Shown: in pieces, positions 7,510-15,216 of the stretch
Position numbering within the stretch: position 1 is the first letter of the stretch
Layout of the letters: every line of letters starts with the position of its first letter
Source of the DNA: Nitratireductor mangrovi
Lineage (GTDB): Bacteria; Pseudomonadota; Alphaproteobacteria; Rhizobiales; Rhizobiaceae
Direction: 5' to 3'
DNA: 64,000 nucleotides
Assembly (NCBI RefSeq): GCF_007922615.2
Contig: NZ_CP042301.2
Coordinates: 1,798,001-1,862,000, forward strand
The notes under the pieces: model-generated
The model's input: only the letters and a program-made list of their open reading frames with translations
Database searches by the model: none
Told to the model about the DNA's origin: nothing
Made by a program: the position numbers and the translations under genes

Positions 7510-9087
7510 TCACGTGAAGGCGTCGGGCATCGACTCCTTCTTCTTGGCCACATAGTCCTTGAGCCCGTCATGCACGCCCGGATCGAGCGTCGGCGCCTCG
7601 TAATTTTCCAGCCAGCGCCGCGCCAGGCCATTGGCGCGCTGGGGCGCGGTCTTCTCGCCTTCCGCCTGCCACTGCTCGAAGGAATTGTTGTCGGCGATCG
7701 ACGAGCGATAGAAAGCGGTCTGGAAATTCGCCTGGGTATGGGCGCAGCCGAGATAGTGGCTGCCCGGCCCGACCTCGCGGATGGCGTCCATCGCCTGCCC
7801 GTTCTCCGAAAGGTCGACGCCGACGGCAAGCTTCTGCGCCATGCCGAGCTGGTCGACATCCATGACGAACTTCTCGTAGCACGACGCCAGCCCGCCCTCG
7901 AGCCAACCGGCCGAATGCAGCACGAAATTCGTGCCTGCCAGAAGCGTCGCATTGAGCGTGTTGGCGCTCTCATAGGCGGCCTGCGCATCGGGAATCTTGG
8001 AGGCGCACAGCGAGCCGCCGGTCCGGAATGGCAGGCCGAGCCGACGCGCCAGTTGAGCGGCGCCGTAGGAGACCAGCGACGGCTCCGGCGTGCCGAAGGT
8101 CGGCGCGCCGGACTGCATCGAGATCGACGAAGCGAAGGTGCCGAACACCACCGGCGCACCAGGGCGCACCAGCTGCGTGAACGCCGCGCCCGCCATCACC
8201 TCGGCCAGCACCTGCGTCAGCGTGCCGGCAACCGTCACCGGGCTCATCGCGCCGGCCAGGATGAACGGCGTGATGATGGTTGCCTGATTGTTGCGTGCGT
8301 AGACCTTTGCCGCACCGAGCATGGTCTCGTCGAACACCATCGGCGAATTGGCGTTGATCAGGTTGATGACGACCGTGTTCTGCTCGACGAATTCGGCGCC
8401 GAACAGGATCTTGCACATCTCGACGGTGTCTTCGGCCCGCTCGGGCGCCGTGACCGAACCCATGAAGGGCTTGTCGGACAGCGTCATGTGCGAAAGCACC
8501 ATGTCGAGATGGCGCTTGTTGACCGGCACGTCGACCGGCTCGCAAACCGTGCCGCCGGAATGATGGATCGACGGCGCCAGATAGGCGAGCTTCACGAAAT
8601 TGCGGAAATCTTCGATCGTGGCGTAGCGGCGGTTGCCGTCGAGATCGCGCACGAAGGGCGGCCCGTAGACCGGCGCAAATACCGTGGCATCGCCGCCGAT
8701 CTCCACGGAGCGGCCGGGATTGCGTGCATGCTGTGTGAAGGTCGCCGGTGCGGTCTTCAGAAGTTCGCGGCACAGCCCCTTGGGAAAATGCACCCGCTCG
8801 CCCTTCACCTCGGCGCCGGCGTCACGCCAAAGCTTCAGCGCCTCCGCGTCGTCACGGAACTCGATGCCGATTTCTTCCAGAACCTGATCGGCATTGGCCT
8901 CGATCAGGGCGAGGCCCTCCTCGTTAAGCACCTCGTAGGGCCTGATCTTGCGGCGGATATAGGCCTGCTGGGTGCCGGGGCCACCACCCGAGCGCGCCGC
9001 GCGGCGCGCCGAGGCGCCGCCTCCGCGATCGCTGCGCCCACGCCTTGGGGTGCCGGCCTCCTGTTCGACTGCCAGGTTCTCGACCAT
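7510..9087 (-). CDS. mttB: MttB-family (trimethylamine methyltransferase superfamily) corrinoid methyltransferase
   Basis: A methyltransferase of 525 residues that would move a methyl group from a quaternary amine to the Co(I) corrinoid protein encoded divergently at 9354. Family segments include IRRKIRPYEVLNEEGLALIE, the glycine-rich GGDATVFAPVYGPPFVRDL and the PFRTGGSLCASK region. Length matches non-pyrrolysine members. The frame runs through with no internal TAG, so it is not a pyrrolysine-type trimethylamine enzyme; relatives without pyrrolysine act on glycine betaine, proline betaine or carnitine. Start: ATG 9087 behind GGGAAG; the frame is open for 45 more codons, but that part looks non-coding. 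The N-terminus is an unusual Arg/Gly-rich tail of about 40 residues. Glycine betaine is favoured by the sarcosine/dimethylglycine genes nearby, but this is inference. Confidence 0.88.
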   Translation of the reverse strand: MVENLAVEQEAGTPRRGRSDRGGGASARRAARSGGGPGTQQAYIRRKIRPYEVLNEEGLALIEANADQVLEEIGIEFRDDAEALKLWRDAGAEVKGERVHFPKGLCRELLKTAPATFTQHARNPGRSVEIGGDATVFAPVYGPPFVRDLDGNRRYATIEDFRNFVKLAYLAPSIHHSGGTVCEPVDVPVNKRHLDMVLSHMTLSDKPFMGSVTAPERAEDTVEMCKILFGAEFVEQNTVVINLINANSPMVFDETMLGAAKVYARNNQATIITPFILAGAMSPVTVAGTLTQVLAEVMAGAAFTQLVRPGAPVVFGTFASSISMQSGAPTFGTPEPSLVSYGAAQLARRLGLPFRTGGSLCASKIPDAQAAYESANTLNATLLAGTNFVLHSAGWLEGGLASCYEKFVMDVDQLGMAQKLAVGVDLSENGQAMDAIREVGPGSHYLGCAHTQANFQTAFYRSSIADNNSFEQWQAEGEKTAPQRANGLARRWLENYEAPTLDPGVHDGLKDYVAKKKESMPDAFT

Positions 9088-9197
9088 CGGATATCTTCCC
9101 GAAAAAGGTTGCGGATCGGGTGGCGAAGCAGCCTTCCGATCCTTTGTCCGGATCGTATTCATGGGCCTTCGCCGAACCATCCCGCAAACGCCAAAGC

Positions 9198-9215
9198 CTG
9201 TCGCAAAATCGACAG
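9198..9215. promoter_or_regulatory. Perfect palindrome between mttB and the corrinoid-protein gene
   Basis: CTGTCG-CAAAAT-CGACAG, a perfect 6-6-6 inverted repeat, lies in the 266-bp divergent spacer. A related half-site, GTCGCAAATCGG, occurs at 9256-9267. Further downstream a GC hairpin (CGGGG-TCTTTT-CCCCG, 9313-9328) precedes the ribosome site AGGGAG (9342-9347) of the corrinoid gene. The palindrome is a good candidate operator controlling both directions. The same core TGTCGCAAA recurs upstream of the DMGDH-like gene (26993-27001, minus orientation). Which protein binds is unknown. Confidence 0.5.
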
Positions 9216-9353
9216 AAATCACCCCGAGAATTCAGTCGTTTTCGTATTGGCGAACGTCGCAAATCGGCTATTCCGCACGACCTCTCGCCGAATACACATG
9301 GGGACGAAGGCTCGGGGTCTTTTCCCCGTTAGCTCGCGCGCAGGGAGCCGCCG

Positions 9354-10052
9354 ATGTCCGACGACGAAATCATCCTCTCCGAACTCGACGACGAAGAACT
9401 CGTGCAGCAGATGCACGACGACCTCTATGACGGCCTGAAGGAGGAGATCGAGGAAGGCACGCGGATCCTGCTCGACCGCGGCTGGGCGCCCTACAAGGTG
9501 CTGACCGAGGCGCTCGTCGAGGGCATGCGCATCGTCGGCGAGGATTTCCGCGACGGCATTCTGTTCGTGCCCGAGGTGCTCCTCTCGGCCAACGCGATGA
9601 AGGCCGGCATGGCGATCTTGCGCCCGTTGCTCGCAGCCACCGGCGCGCCCAAACAGGGCAAGATGGTGATCGGCACCGTCAAGGGCGACATCCACGACAT
9701 CGGCAAGAACCTCGTCGGCATGATGATGGAAGGCGCGGGCTTCGACGTCGTCGATCTCGGCATCAACAATCCGGTCGAAAAATATCTCGAGGCGCTGGAA
9801 ACCGAGCAGCCCGACATTCTCGGCATGTCGGCGCTCCTGACCACCACCATGCCCTACATGAAGGTCGTGATTGACGCCATGAAGGAAAAGGGCATCCGCG
9901 ACGAATTTATCGTGCTGGTTGGCGGAGCTCCGCTCAACGAGGATTTCGGCAAGGCGATCGGCGCCGACGCCTATTGCCGCGACGCCGCCGTCACGGTCGA
10001 AACTGCCAAGGACCTGGTCAAGCGCAAGCACAACATCCGCGCCTCGGCGTGA
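9354..10052 (+). CDS. Methyltransferase-associated corrinoid (B12-binding) protein, MttC-like
   Basis: The 232-residue methyl carrier of the system. The N-terminal helical cap (about residues 1-95) is followed by a Rossmann B12-binding domain with the corrinoid motif DxHxxG at Asp112-His114-Gly117 (GDIHDIGKN), then SALLTTTMPYMK and VGGAPLNEDFGKAIGADAY. His114 should be the lower axial ligand of cobalt. The family norm is 210-230 residues. It would accept the methyl group from MttB, pass it to the methyltetrahydrofolate-forming enzyme at 13896, and be rescued by the RACo protein at 15217 when cobalt oxidises to Co(II). The ATG has a good AGGGAG site seven bases upstream. Confidence 0.92.
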   Translation: MSDDEIILSELDDEELVQQMHDDLYDGLKEEIEEGTRILLDRGWAPYKVLTEALVEGMRIVGEDFRDGILFVPEVLLSANAMKAGMAILRPLLAATGAPKQGKMVIGTVKGDIHDIGKNLVGMMMEGAGFDVVDLGINNPVEKYLEALETEQPDILGMSALLTTTMPYMKVVIDAMKEKGIRDEFIVLVGGAPLNEDFGKAIGADAYCRDAAVTVETAKDLVKRKHNIRASA

Positions 10053-10079
10053 CCGGGCTGATTGGCAAGACGCGGTCGT

Positions 10080-10187
10080 TCAATCGCCGCCGCCATCTGC
10101 ATATTCGGGCGAAGCGCAGCCGCTGAGCGATGGCGTCATTCCGGCAAGCGCTACTACAACGGCCAGCGAGGCGATGAGCTTTTTCAT
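10080..10187 (-). CDS. Very small lipoprotein (35 residues)
   Basis: An ATG at 10187 with AAGGTGG upstream opens a 35-residue protein. It has a Lys-Lys N-terminus, a hydrophobic stretch (LIASLAVVVALAGM) and a lipobox LSGC followed by a short acidic tail. It should be secreted and lipid-anchored after Cys, leaving only about ten residues in the periplasm. This size and form resemble entericidin-like or other mini-lipoproteins, but no family can be assigned. It sits on the opposite strand between the corrinoid protein and DUF1638, so it is not part of their operon. Confidence 0.6.
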   Translation of the reverse strand: MKKLIASLAVVVALAGMTPSLSGCASPEYADGGGD

Positions 10188-10226
10188 GGCATCCACCTTT
10201 GTCGCGGAGCCCGGGATCGTAGCAGG

Positions 10227-10838
10227 ATGAGCGCGAACACCCAAATCCCGGTTGCCGACCGCCTGCTCGTCATCGGCTGCGGGATGATTGCGCGCGAAGT
10301 GCTGGCGGTGAAGGACCAACTCGGCCTTGACCAGCTCGAACTCACCTGCCTGCCTGCCGAACTGCACTATCATCCTGACCGCATCCCCGCCGCGATGGAC
10401 AAGGCGATCACCGAAGCGAAGGCCGACGGCTATCGCCACATCTTCGTCGGCTATGCCGATTGCGGCACCGGCGGCCTGCTCGACCGCGTCTGCGAACGGC
10501 ATGGCGTCGAGCGTATTGCAGGGCCGCACTGCTTCGCCTTCTACCAGGGGCTGACCGCGTTCGAGGAGCGCGGCGACGCCGACATGACGTCGTTCTACAT
10601 GACCGACTTCCTCTGCCGGCATTTCGAAACCTTCTTCATGAAACCGCTCGGCCTCGACCGCCATCCTGAACTGGCCAGGGACTTCTTCGGCAATTACGAA
10701 AAACTCATCTATCTGGCCCAGACCGACGATCCGGCATTGGACCGCGTGGCCGAGCAGGCGGCTGCGATGCTCGGCCTTGCCTATGAACGCCGCGCGACCG
10801 GTTACGGCGATCTGGTCGCCGCACTCGAAAACGCCTGA
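10227..10838 (+). CDS. DUF1638 family protein
   Basis: A 203-residue protein recognised as DUF1638 by the opening RLLVIGCGMIAREVLAV, the central FVGYADCGTGGLLDRVCERHGVERIAGPHCFAFYQG split over conserved Cys/His positions, and the C-terminal NYEKLIYLAQTDDP. Conserved Cys and His residues could bind a metal or corrinoid, but no activity is known for the family as far as I know. DUF1638 genes are often found near corrinoid methyltransferases in archaea and bacteria, and that is the position here. The ATG at 10227 has an AGGA-like site almost overlapping it, so the start is slightly uncertain. Confidence 0.82.
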   Translation: MSANTQIPVADRLLVIGCGMIAREVLAVKDQLGLDQLELTCLPAELHYHPDRIPAAMDKAITEAKADGYRHIFVGYADCGTGGLLDRVCERHGVERIAGPHCFAFYQGLTAFEERGDADMTSFYMTDFLCRHFETFFMKPLGLDRHPELARDFFGNYEKLIYLAQTDDPALDRVAEQAAAMLGLAYERRATGYGDLVAALENA

Positions 10839-11051
10839 GCGCCGCCGTCCGATCTCGAAAGCGCCGGAATCGGCGCCTACGAAATAGGTATCCGCCACGC
10901 ATCGGTGCCGCGTTCTTGCTGCCAACCTTGGAAACCGCCATCTCCCTGCTGTTGTCCCGGCGTCACAATGGGTTAACTGTCGGCGGGGCAAGATATGCGT
11001 ACGCGCAGGGGTCGGGACGCCGCGTCACGGTACGCGGATCAAGGGCGTGAG

Positions 11052-11711
11052 ATGGACACAGCAAGCGACATGGCCGTTCCCCGGCCGATCGGTCGACGGC
11101 GCCCGCGACGGCTATCCGAGGTCTTCACGCGGCTTTCGGCCGACGCCAAGGATCGGGTGACGATCGAAGCTATTCGCGACGCCCTCGGCGACCGCTCCTT
11201 TGCCGCGCTGCTGGTTTTCTTCGCCGCGTTCAATCTGATCCCGCTGCCGCCCGGAGCCTCGATCGTCCTCGGCGCACCGCTGATCATCGTCTCGGCCCAG
11301 ATGGTGCTCGGTCGCAAGACGGCATGGCTTCCGGCCTTCCTGATGCGCAAATCGCTGAGCGCCGAGCAGTTCGCCCACCTCACCGAGCGCCTGGCGCCGC
11401 GCCTGATGTGGCTCGAAAGGCTGATCCGGCCACGCTACTGGCCCTTCTGGCGCCAGAAGGGCGACCGGATCATCGGCATCGTCGCACTCATCCTGGCAAT
11501 CGCGGTGGTACTACCGATTCCGCTCGGCAACTGGCTGCCGGCCTTTGCTACCGCGCTGATCGGGCTCGCCCTTTCCGAACGCGACGGCATCCTGTTCGCC
11601 ATCGGCGTCGGGGTCGGCATTGTCTCGCTCATAGTGATTGCGGTCGTCATCGCTTCCGCAGGCGCCGTGCTGCACCTGATCTGGGCGCATTCCGGCATGA
11701 CAGGCTGGTAG
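11052..11711 (+). CDS. exoD: ExoD-family exopolysaccharide synthesis membrane protein
   Basis: A 219-residue inner-membrane protein. A cytoplasmic N-terminal helix pair (LSEVFTRLSADAKDRVTIEAIRDAL) precedes hydrophobic helices with the family signature FAAFNLIPLPPGASIVLGAPLI; then comes the charged WPFWRQKGDRIIG and two or three more helices. ExoD was named from a rhizobial exopolysaccharide and alkali-sensitivity phenotype; its biochemical role is not established. The start ATG is preceded by AAGGGCGTGAG. It stands between DUF1638 and the PF13769 gene, in the same direction but with spacers of more than 130 bp, so it may be a passenger in the methyl-transfer island. Confidence 0.85.
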   Translation: MDTASDMAVPRPIGRRRPRRLSEVFTRLSADAKDRVTIEAIRDALGDRSFAALLVFFAAFNLIPLPPGASIVLGAPLIIVSAQMVLGRKTAWLPAFLMRKSLSAEQFAHLTERLAPRLMWLERLIRPRYWPFWRQKGDRIIGIVALILAIAVVLPIPLGNWLPAFATALIGLALSERDGILFAIGVGVGIVSLIVIAVVIASAGAVLHLIWAHSGMTGW

Positions 11712-11845
11712 TTCACGCCCCATCGCGGCTGTGAGCTCTGGTCTAGGCGCGACGTCGCATTTGAATGCCCGCGCGTCGTCTCATAACAAGCAGCACGTTC
11801 GGCGTTGCGGCAATGCTCGGCCAATTCCATTGAGGAGTCCGGCCG

Positions 11846-12148
11846 ATGGCCGATCTGATCGTCGTCTACTGGCGGGATATCCCGGCTCAGGTGATCGTGC
11901 GCAAGGGGCGCAAGAACGCCAAGCGTGAACTGTCGGAACGCTTCATCGCGGCCATCGACATGGCAGCGATGCGCTCGGACTCCCACGATTCGGACAGCTA
12001 TCTCGAAGAATGGCGCAAGGCCGACCCGATCCCTGTCGGCGACGATATCGAAAGCGAGGCGGACAAGGCCGTCGCCGAGATAGAGCAAGCCTTCGACAAG
12101 GATCGCCTCGTCGCTCTGGCGAAGCAAGGAGGGCATGCCAATGGCTGA
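11846..12148 (+). CDS. PF13769 ('virulence factor') family small protein
   Basis: A 100-residue soluble, charged protein that opens ADLIVVYWRDIPAQVIVRKG and continues with AKRELSERFIAAIDMAAM and DSYLEEWRK; this matches the small family labelled 'virulence factor' in Pfam. A GAGGAGTCC ribosome site lies upstream. The label is historical and does not describe function. Here the gene overlaps the start of the MTHFR-C gene by eight bases and leads an uninterrupted row to MetF, so it is most likely an accessory of the C1/corrinoid pathway. The role is unknown. Confidence 0.78.
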   Translation: MADLIVVYWRDIPAQVIVRKGRKNAKRELSERFIAAIDMAAMRSDSHDSDSYLEEWRKADPIPVGDDIESEADKAVAEIEQAFDKDRLVALAKQGGHANG

Positions 12149-12728
12149 CACCTCCGGCAGGGTCACGCTCGCCACCCGCGTGAAGCGCGCTGCGGCACGG
12201 CTCGATTATCGTCCGGCCGACGTCTCGCCGCAGCGGCGGGTGCAGCGCCGCTATTCGATCCGCCTCTGGTCGGTGCGCCACGCGCGCTTCCTCGAACGGC
12301 TATACAACCTCTTCGCGGACCTGTTCCTGCGCCTGCACCCGGTCTGGAAGACGATCGGCTACCAGCGCGCCGAAGCGCCGGTCAAATTTGTCGAAAAGCG
12401 GGTCAAGGGCCTGCTGTTCGACTGCCGCATGTGCGGTCAGTGCGTGCTGTCCTCGACCGGCATGTCGTGCCCCATGAACTGCCCGAAACAGCTCCGCAAC
12501 GGCCCTTGCGGCGGGGTGCGCGCCAACGGCCACTGCGAGGTCGAGCCCGACATGCCCTGCGTGTGGGTCAAGGCGTGGGAAGGCTCGCGGCTGATGCGTG
12601 GCGGCGATGCCATCAAGAATGTCCAGAAGCCGGTCGATCAGTCCTTGCGCGAGACTTCGGCCTGGCTGCGCGTCACGGCACTGGCCGCCGCCGAGCGCGA
12701 GCACAAGCGTCAGGATGAAGCGGCATGA
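12141..12728 (+). CDS. Methylenetetrahydrofolate reductase C-terminal-domain protein (MetV-like)
   Basis: A 195-residue partner protein for a MetF-type reductase, with the MTHFR_C domain (PF12225). The basic N-terminal half has no clear fold. The C-terminal half carries CRMCGQC, then MSCPMNCPK, GPCGG, HCE and MPC, enough cysteines for an Fe-S or zinc site. In acetogens the equivalent MetV subunit works with MetF. The ATG at 12141 is preferred because AAGGAGGG ends seven bases upstream; the ATG at 12135 is too close. It overlaps the gene before it by eight bases and the MetF gene after it by an ATGA, indicating tight coupling. Confidence 0.85.
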   Translation: MADTSGRVTLATRVKRAAARLDYRPADVSPQRRVQRRYSIRLWSVRHARFLERLYNLFADLFLRLHPVWKTIGYQRAEAPVKFVEKRVKGLLFDCRMCGQCVLSSTGMSCPMNCPKQLRNGPCGGVRANGHCEVEPDMPCVWVKAWEGSRLMRGGDAIKNVQKPVDQSLRETSAWLRVTALAAAEREHKRQDEAA

Positions 12729-13828
12729 GCGGCCAGCGCCCCCATCAGGTCGACGAAAACCCGGCCGGCGTCGACCTGCCACTGGATGCCCTGCCCGGCC
12801 ATTCCTCGCGCGGGCGCCTCGAACGCGTTCTGCGTCGTGGCGAATTCGCCGTCACCGCGGAGCTCAACCCGCCCGACAGCGCCAATCCGCAGGATGTCTA
12901 CGAGCGCGCGGCGATCTTCGACGGCTGGGTCGATGGCATCAACGCGGTCGACGCCTCGGGCGCCAACTGCCACATGTCCTCGGTCGGCATCTGCGCGCTG
13001 CTGACCCGCATGGGCTACGCGCCGATCCTCCAGATTTCCTGCCGCGACCGGAACCGCATCGCCATTCAGGGCGACGTGCTTGGCGCCTCCGCCATGGGCG
13101 TCGGCAATATCCTTTGCCTGACGGGCGACGGTGTGCAGGCGGGCGACCAGCCCGGCGCCAAGCCCGTGTTCGACCTCGACTGCATGTCGCTGCTTGAGAC
13201 CATCCGAACGATGCGCGACGAGGCAAAGTTCCTGTCGGGGCGCAAGCTGACGACGCCGCCCGCGGTTTTCCTCGGAGCGGCGATCAACCCCTTCGCGCCA
13301 CCGCACGAGTTCCGTCCGCATCGGCTCGCCAAGAAAGTCGCCGCCGGCGCCCAGTTCGTGCAGAGCCAGTATTGCTACGACGTGCCGCTGTTCCGCGAAT
13401 ACATGAAGAAGGTCCGCGATCTCGGCCTGCTCGACAAGGTGTTCGTCATGTGCGGCGTCGGTCCCCTCGCCTCGGCCCGCACCGCGCGCTGGATGCGCTC
13501 CAACGTTCCTGGCGTGCATATTCCCGACGCGATCATCGAGCGCCTCGAAGGCGCGGCCGAGCAGAAGAAGGAAGGCAAGCGGATCTGCATCGACATCATC
13601 AACGAGGTCAAGGAGATCGAAGGCGTCTCCGGCATCCATGTCATGGCCTACCGGCAGGAGGAGTTCGTGGCCGAGATCGTCCACGAATCCGGCGTGCTGA
13701 AGGGCCGCAAGCCCTGGAAGCGCGAGGCCCGCATCGACGACGCCATGGTTGCCGAACGGCTTGACCACATCCTGCACGACGAAACCACCGAAACGCCGCA
13801 ACAGATCGTCAAGGAAGCCGCCAATTGA
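12725..13828 (+). CDS. metF: Methylenetetrahydrofolate reductase
   Basis: FAD enzyme of 367 residues interconverting 5-methyl- and 5,10-methylene-tetrahydrofolate. The TIM-barrel starts after a 30-residue linker: FAVTAELNPPDS, then LQISCRDRNRIAIQGDVLGA and NILCLTGDG, the last two being the folate/FAD-binding loops, and later GAQFVQSQYCYD. Start ATG overlaps the MetV-like stop (ATGA). This does not resemble the single MetF that feeds methionine synthesis, because it is paired with MetV and a methyltetrahydrofolate:corrinoid methyltransferase. In this setting it may run oxidatively, as proposed for MetF2 of chloromethane users, sending methyl groups to formate and CO2. The direction is inference. 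Confidence 0.92.
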   Translation: MSGQRPHQVDENPAGVDLPLDALPGHSSRGRLERVLRRGEFAVTAELNPPDSANPQDVYERAAIFDGWVDGINAVDASGANCHMSSVGICALLTRMGYAPILQISCRDRNRIAIQGDVLGASAMGVGNILCLTGDGVQAGDQPGAKPVFDLDCMSLLETIRTMRDEAKFLSGRKLTTPPAVFLGAAINPFAPPHEFRPHRLAKKVAAGAQFVQSQYCYDVPLFREYMKKVRDLGLLDKVFVMCGVGPLASARTARWMRSNVPGVHIPDAIIERLEGAAEQKKEGKRICIDIINEVKEIEGVSGIHVMAYRQEEFVAEIVHESGVLKGRKPWKREARIDDAMVAERLDHILHDETTETPQQIVKEAAN

Positions 13829-13895
13829 GCGGCTCCACGAGAGACAACGTAACCAATCGATACCGCCCTGGCCGTATCACCCGGAGAGAGATCAC

Positions 13896-14867
13896 ATGAC
13901 CCGCACCATCGTCGCCTCGGCGCGCAAGGAAATCGTCATTGGCTTTGACCAGCCCTTCTGCGTCATCGGCGAGCGCATCAACCCCACCGGCCGCAAGAAG
14001 CTCGCCGCCGAGATGGTCGAAGGCAATTTCGAGACCGTGAAGAAAGACGCGCTCGAACAGGTCGCCGCCGGCGCCACCATGCTGGACGTCAACGCCGGCG
14101 TCACCGCTGTCGACCCCAACGCCACCGAGCCGGCGCTCCTGGTGCAGACGCTGGAGATCGTGCAGGATCTCGTCAACGTGCCGCTCTCCATCGACAGCTC
14201 GGTGACGGCAGCCATCGAGGCCGCGCTCAAGGTCGCAAAGGGTCGTCCGCTGGTGAACTCGGTCACCGGCGAGGAAGAAAAGCTCGAGGCGATCTTGCCG
14301 CTGATCAAGAAATACGACGTCCCCGTCGTTGCCATCTCGAACGACGAAACCGGCATCTCCATGGACCCCGACGTCCGCTTCGCCGTTGCAAAGAAGATCG
14401 TCGAGCGCGCTGCCGATCACGGCATTCCGGCGCACGATATCGTCGTCGACCCGTTGGTCATGCCGATCGGCGCGCTCGGTGACGCCGGCCGCCAGGTCTT
14501 CGCGCTGCTGCGCCGCCTGCGCGAGGAACTGAAGGTCAACACCACCTGTGGCCTGTCCAACATCTCCTTCGGCCTTCCGCACCGCCACGGCATCAATGCC
14601 GCTTTCATTCCGATGGTGATCGGCGCCGGCATGACCAGCGCCATCATGAATCCCTGCCGTCCGCAGGAAATGGAGGCGGTGCGTGGCGCCAACGTGCTGG
14701 CCGGCACCGACAAGGACTGCGCGACCTGGATCAGGACCTACAAGGACTACAAGCCGGTCGAGGGTGGCCATGCCGCTCCCGCGCCTGCGGCCGCCAACAG
14801 CAGTGGCGAAAGCGGCGGCGGACGCCGCCGCGGCGGTCGAGAGGCGCGCATGTCGGCAAGGGGGTGA
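13896..14867 (+). CDS. Methyltetrahydrofolate:corrinoid methyltransferase (pterin-binding)
   Basis: A 323-residue pterin-binding TIM-barrel of the MetH/AcsE/MtgA type. Recognised by FCVIGERINPTGRKK, AGATMLDVNAGV, PLSIDSSV, PLVNSVTGEE, the DPLVMPIG loop and the C-terminal GLSNISFGLPHRHGINAAF. It would take the methyl group from the corrinoid protein at 9354 and make 5-methyltetrahydrofolate for MetF. The ATG follows GGAGAGAG. About 45 residues at the C-terminus (Ala/Gly/Arg-rich) lie beyond the barrel and look like a tail of low complexity; similar tails occur on MttB and on the RACo protein of this island. Direction of transfer is inferred from context. Confidence 0.9.
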   Translation: MTRTIVASARKEIVIGFDQPFCVIGERINPTGRKKLAAEMVEGNFETVKKDALEQVAAGATMLDVNAGVTAVDPNATEPALLVQTLEIVQDLVNVPLSIDSSVTAAIEAALKVAKGRPLVNSVTGEEEKLEAILPLIKKYDVPVVAISNDETGISMDPDVRFAVAKKIVERAADHGIPAHDIVVDPLVMPIGALGDAGRQVFALLRRLREELKVNTTCGLSNISFGLPHRHGINAAFIPMVIGAGMTSAIMNPCRPQEMEAVRGANVLAGTDKDCATWIRTYKDYKPVEGGHAAPAPAAANSSGESGGGRRRGGREARMSARG

Positions 14868-14940
14868 AGGAATAGGTGCTTATTTCGCATTGACAAGCTC
14901 GACAGGTAGCGCGGAATCAAGGCGGAGAAGCAAAATTGAT

Positions 14941-15210
14941 ATGAACCCAGAAACAGGCGTCACCATCCTGACGATCTTGCAGAAGCGCGTGCCGTTCGAC
15001 CCGACGGCTATCGTTTACTTCAATGGAAAGGTCGCGACTGTTTTTGGCATGAGTTTTGTCGGACGAGACCTCGGAGAGGACTTCGACCGCTTTGTGTTTG
15101 AATCTGATCGTAGCGGCACCGGGCCTGCGGAATTTGTTTATACCAATGAAATTCGGCAGATCTTGGATCCGACGAACGGCCAGGTAATTTTTGATGCGAC
15201 CGACAAGTAG
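14941..15210 (+). CDS. Unrecognised 89-residue protein inside the C1 island
   Basis: An ATG preceded by GGAGAAG opens an 89-residue soluble protein containing VTILTILQKRVPFDPTAIVY and FNGKVATVFG, which read like a short alpha-beta fold. Its base composition is visibly lower in GC than its neighbours and it uses codons such as ttt, gtt and aat that they avoid. It lies in a 350-bp slot between the methyltransferase and the RACo gene, six bases before the latter. I do not recognise a family. The weak ribosome site of the RACo gene could be served by coupling from this one. It could be recent DNA or a real accessory factor. Confidence 0.6.
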   Translation: MNPETGVTILTILQKRVPFDPTAIVYFNGKVATVFGMSFVGRDLGEDFDRFVFESDRSGTGPAEFVYTNEIRQILDPTNGQVIFDATDK

Positions 15211-15216
15211 CGAAAA

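Noticed and set aside
7510..9087. Pyrrolysine-type (amber-containing) trimethylamine methyltransferase
   Set aside because: The frame has no internal TAG, and no pyl genes are seen.
9088..9353. Cobalamin riboswitch in the mttB/corrinoid spacer
   Set aside because: No B12-box-like conserved core was found; only a simple GC hairpin and a palindrome.
7171..9438. A 755-codon plus-strand open frame opposite mttB
   Set aside because: Pure antisense shadow of the LysE and MttB genes; no ribosome site and Arg/His-rich sequence.
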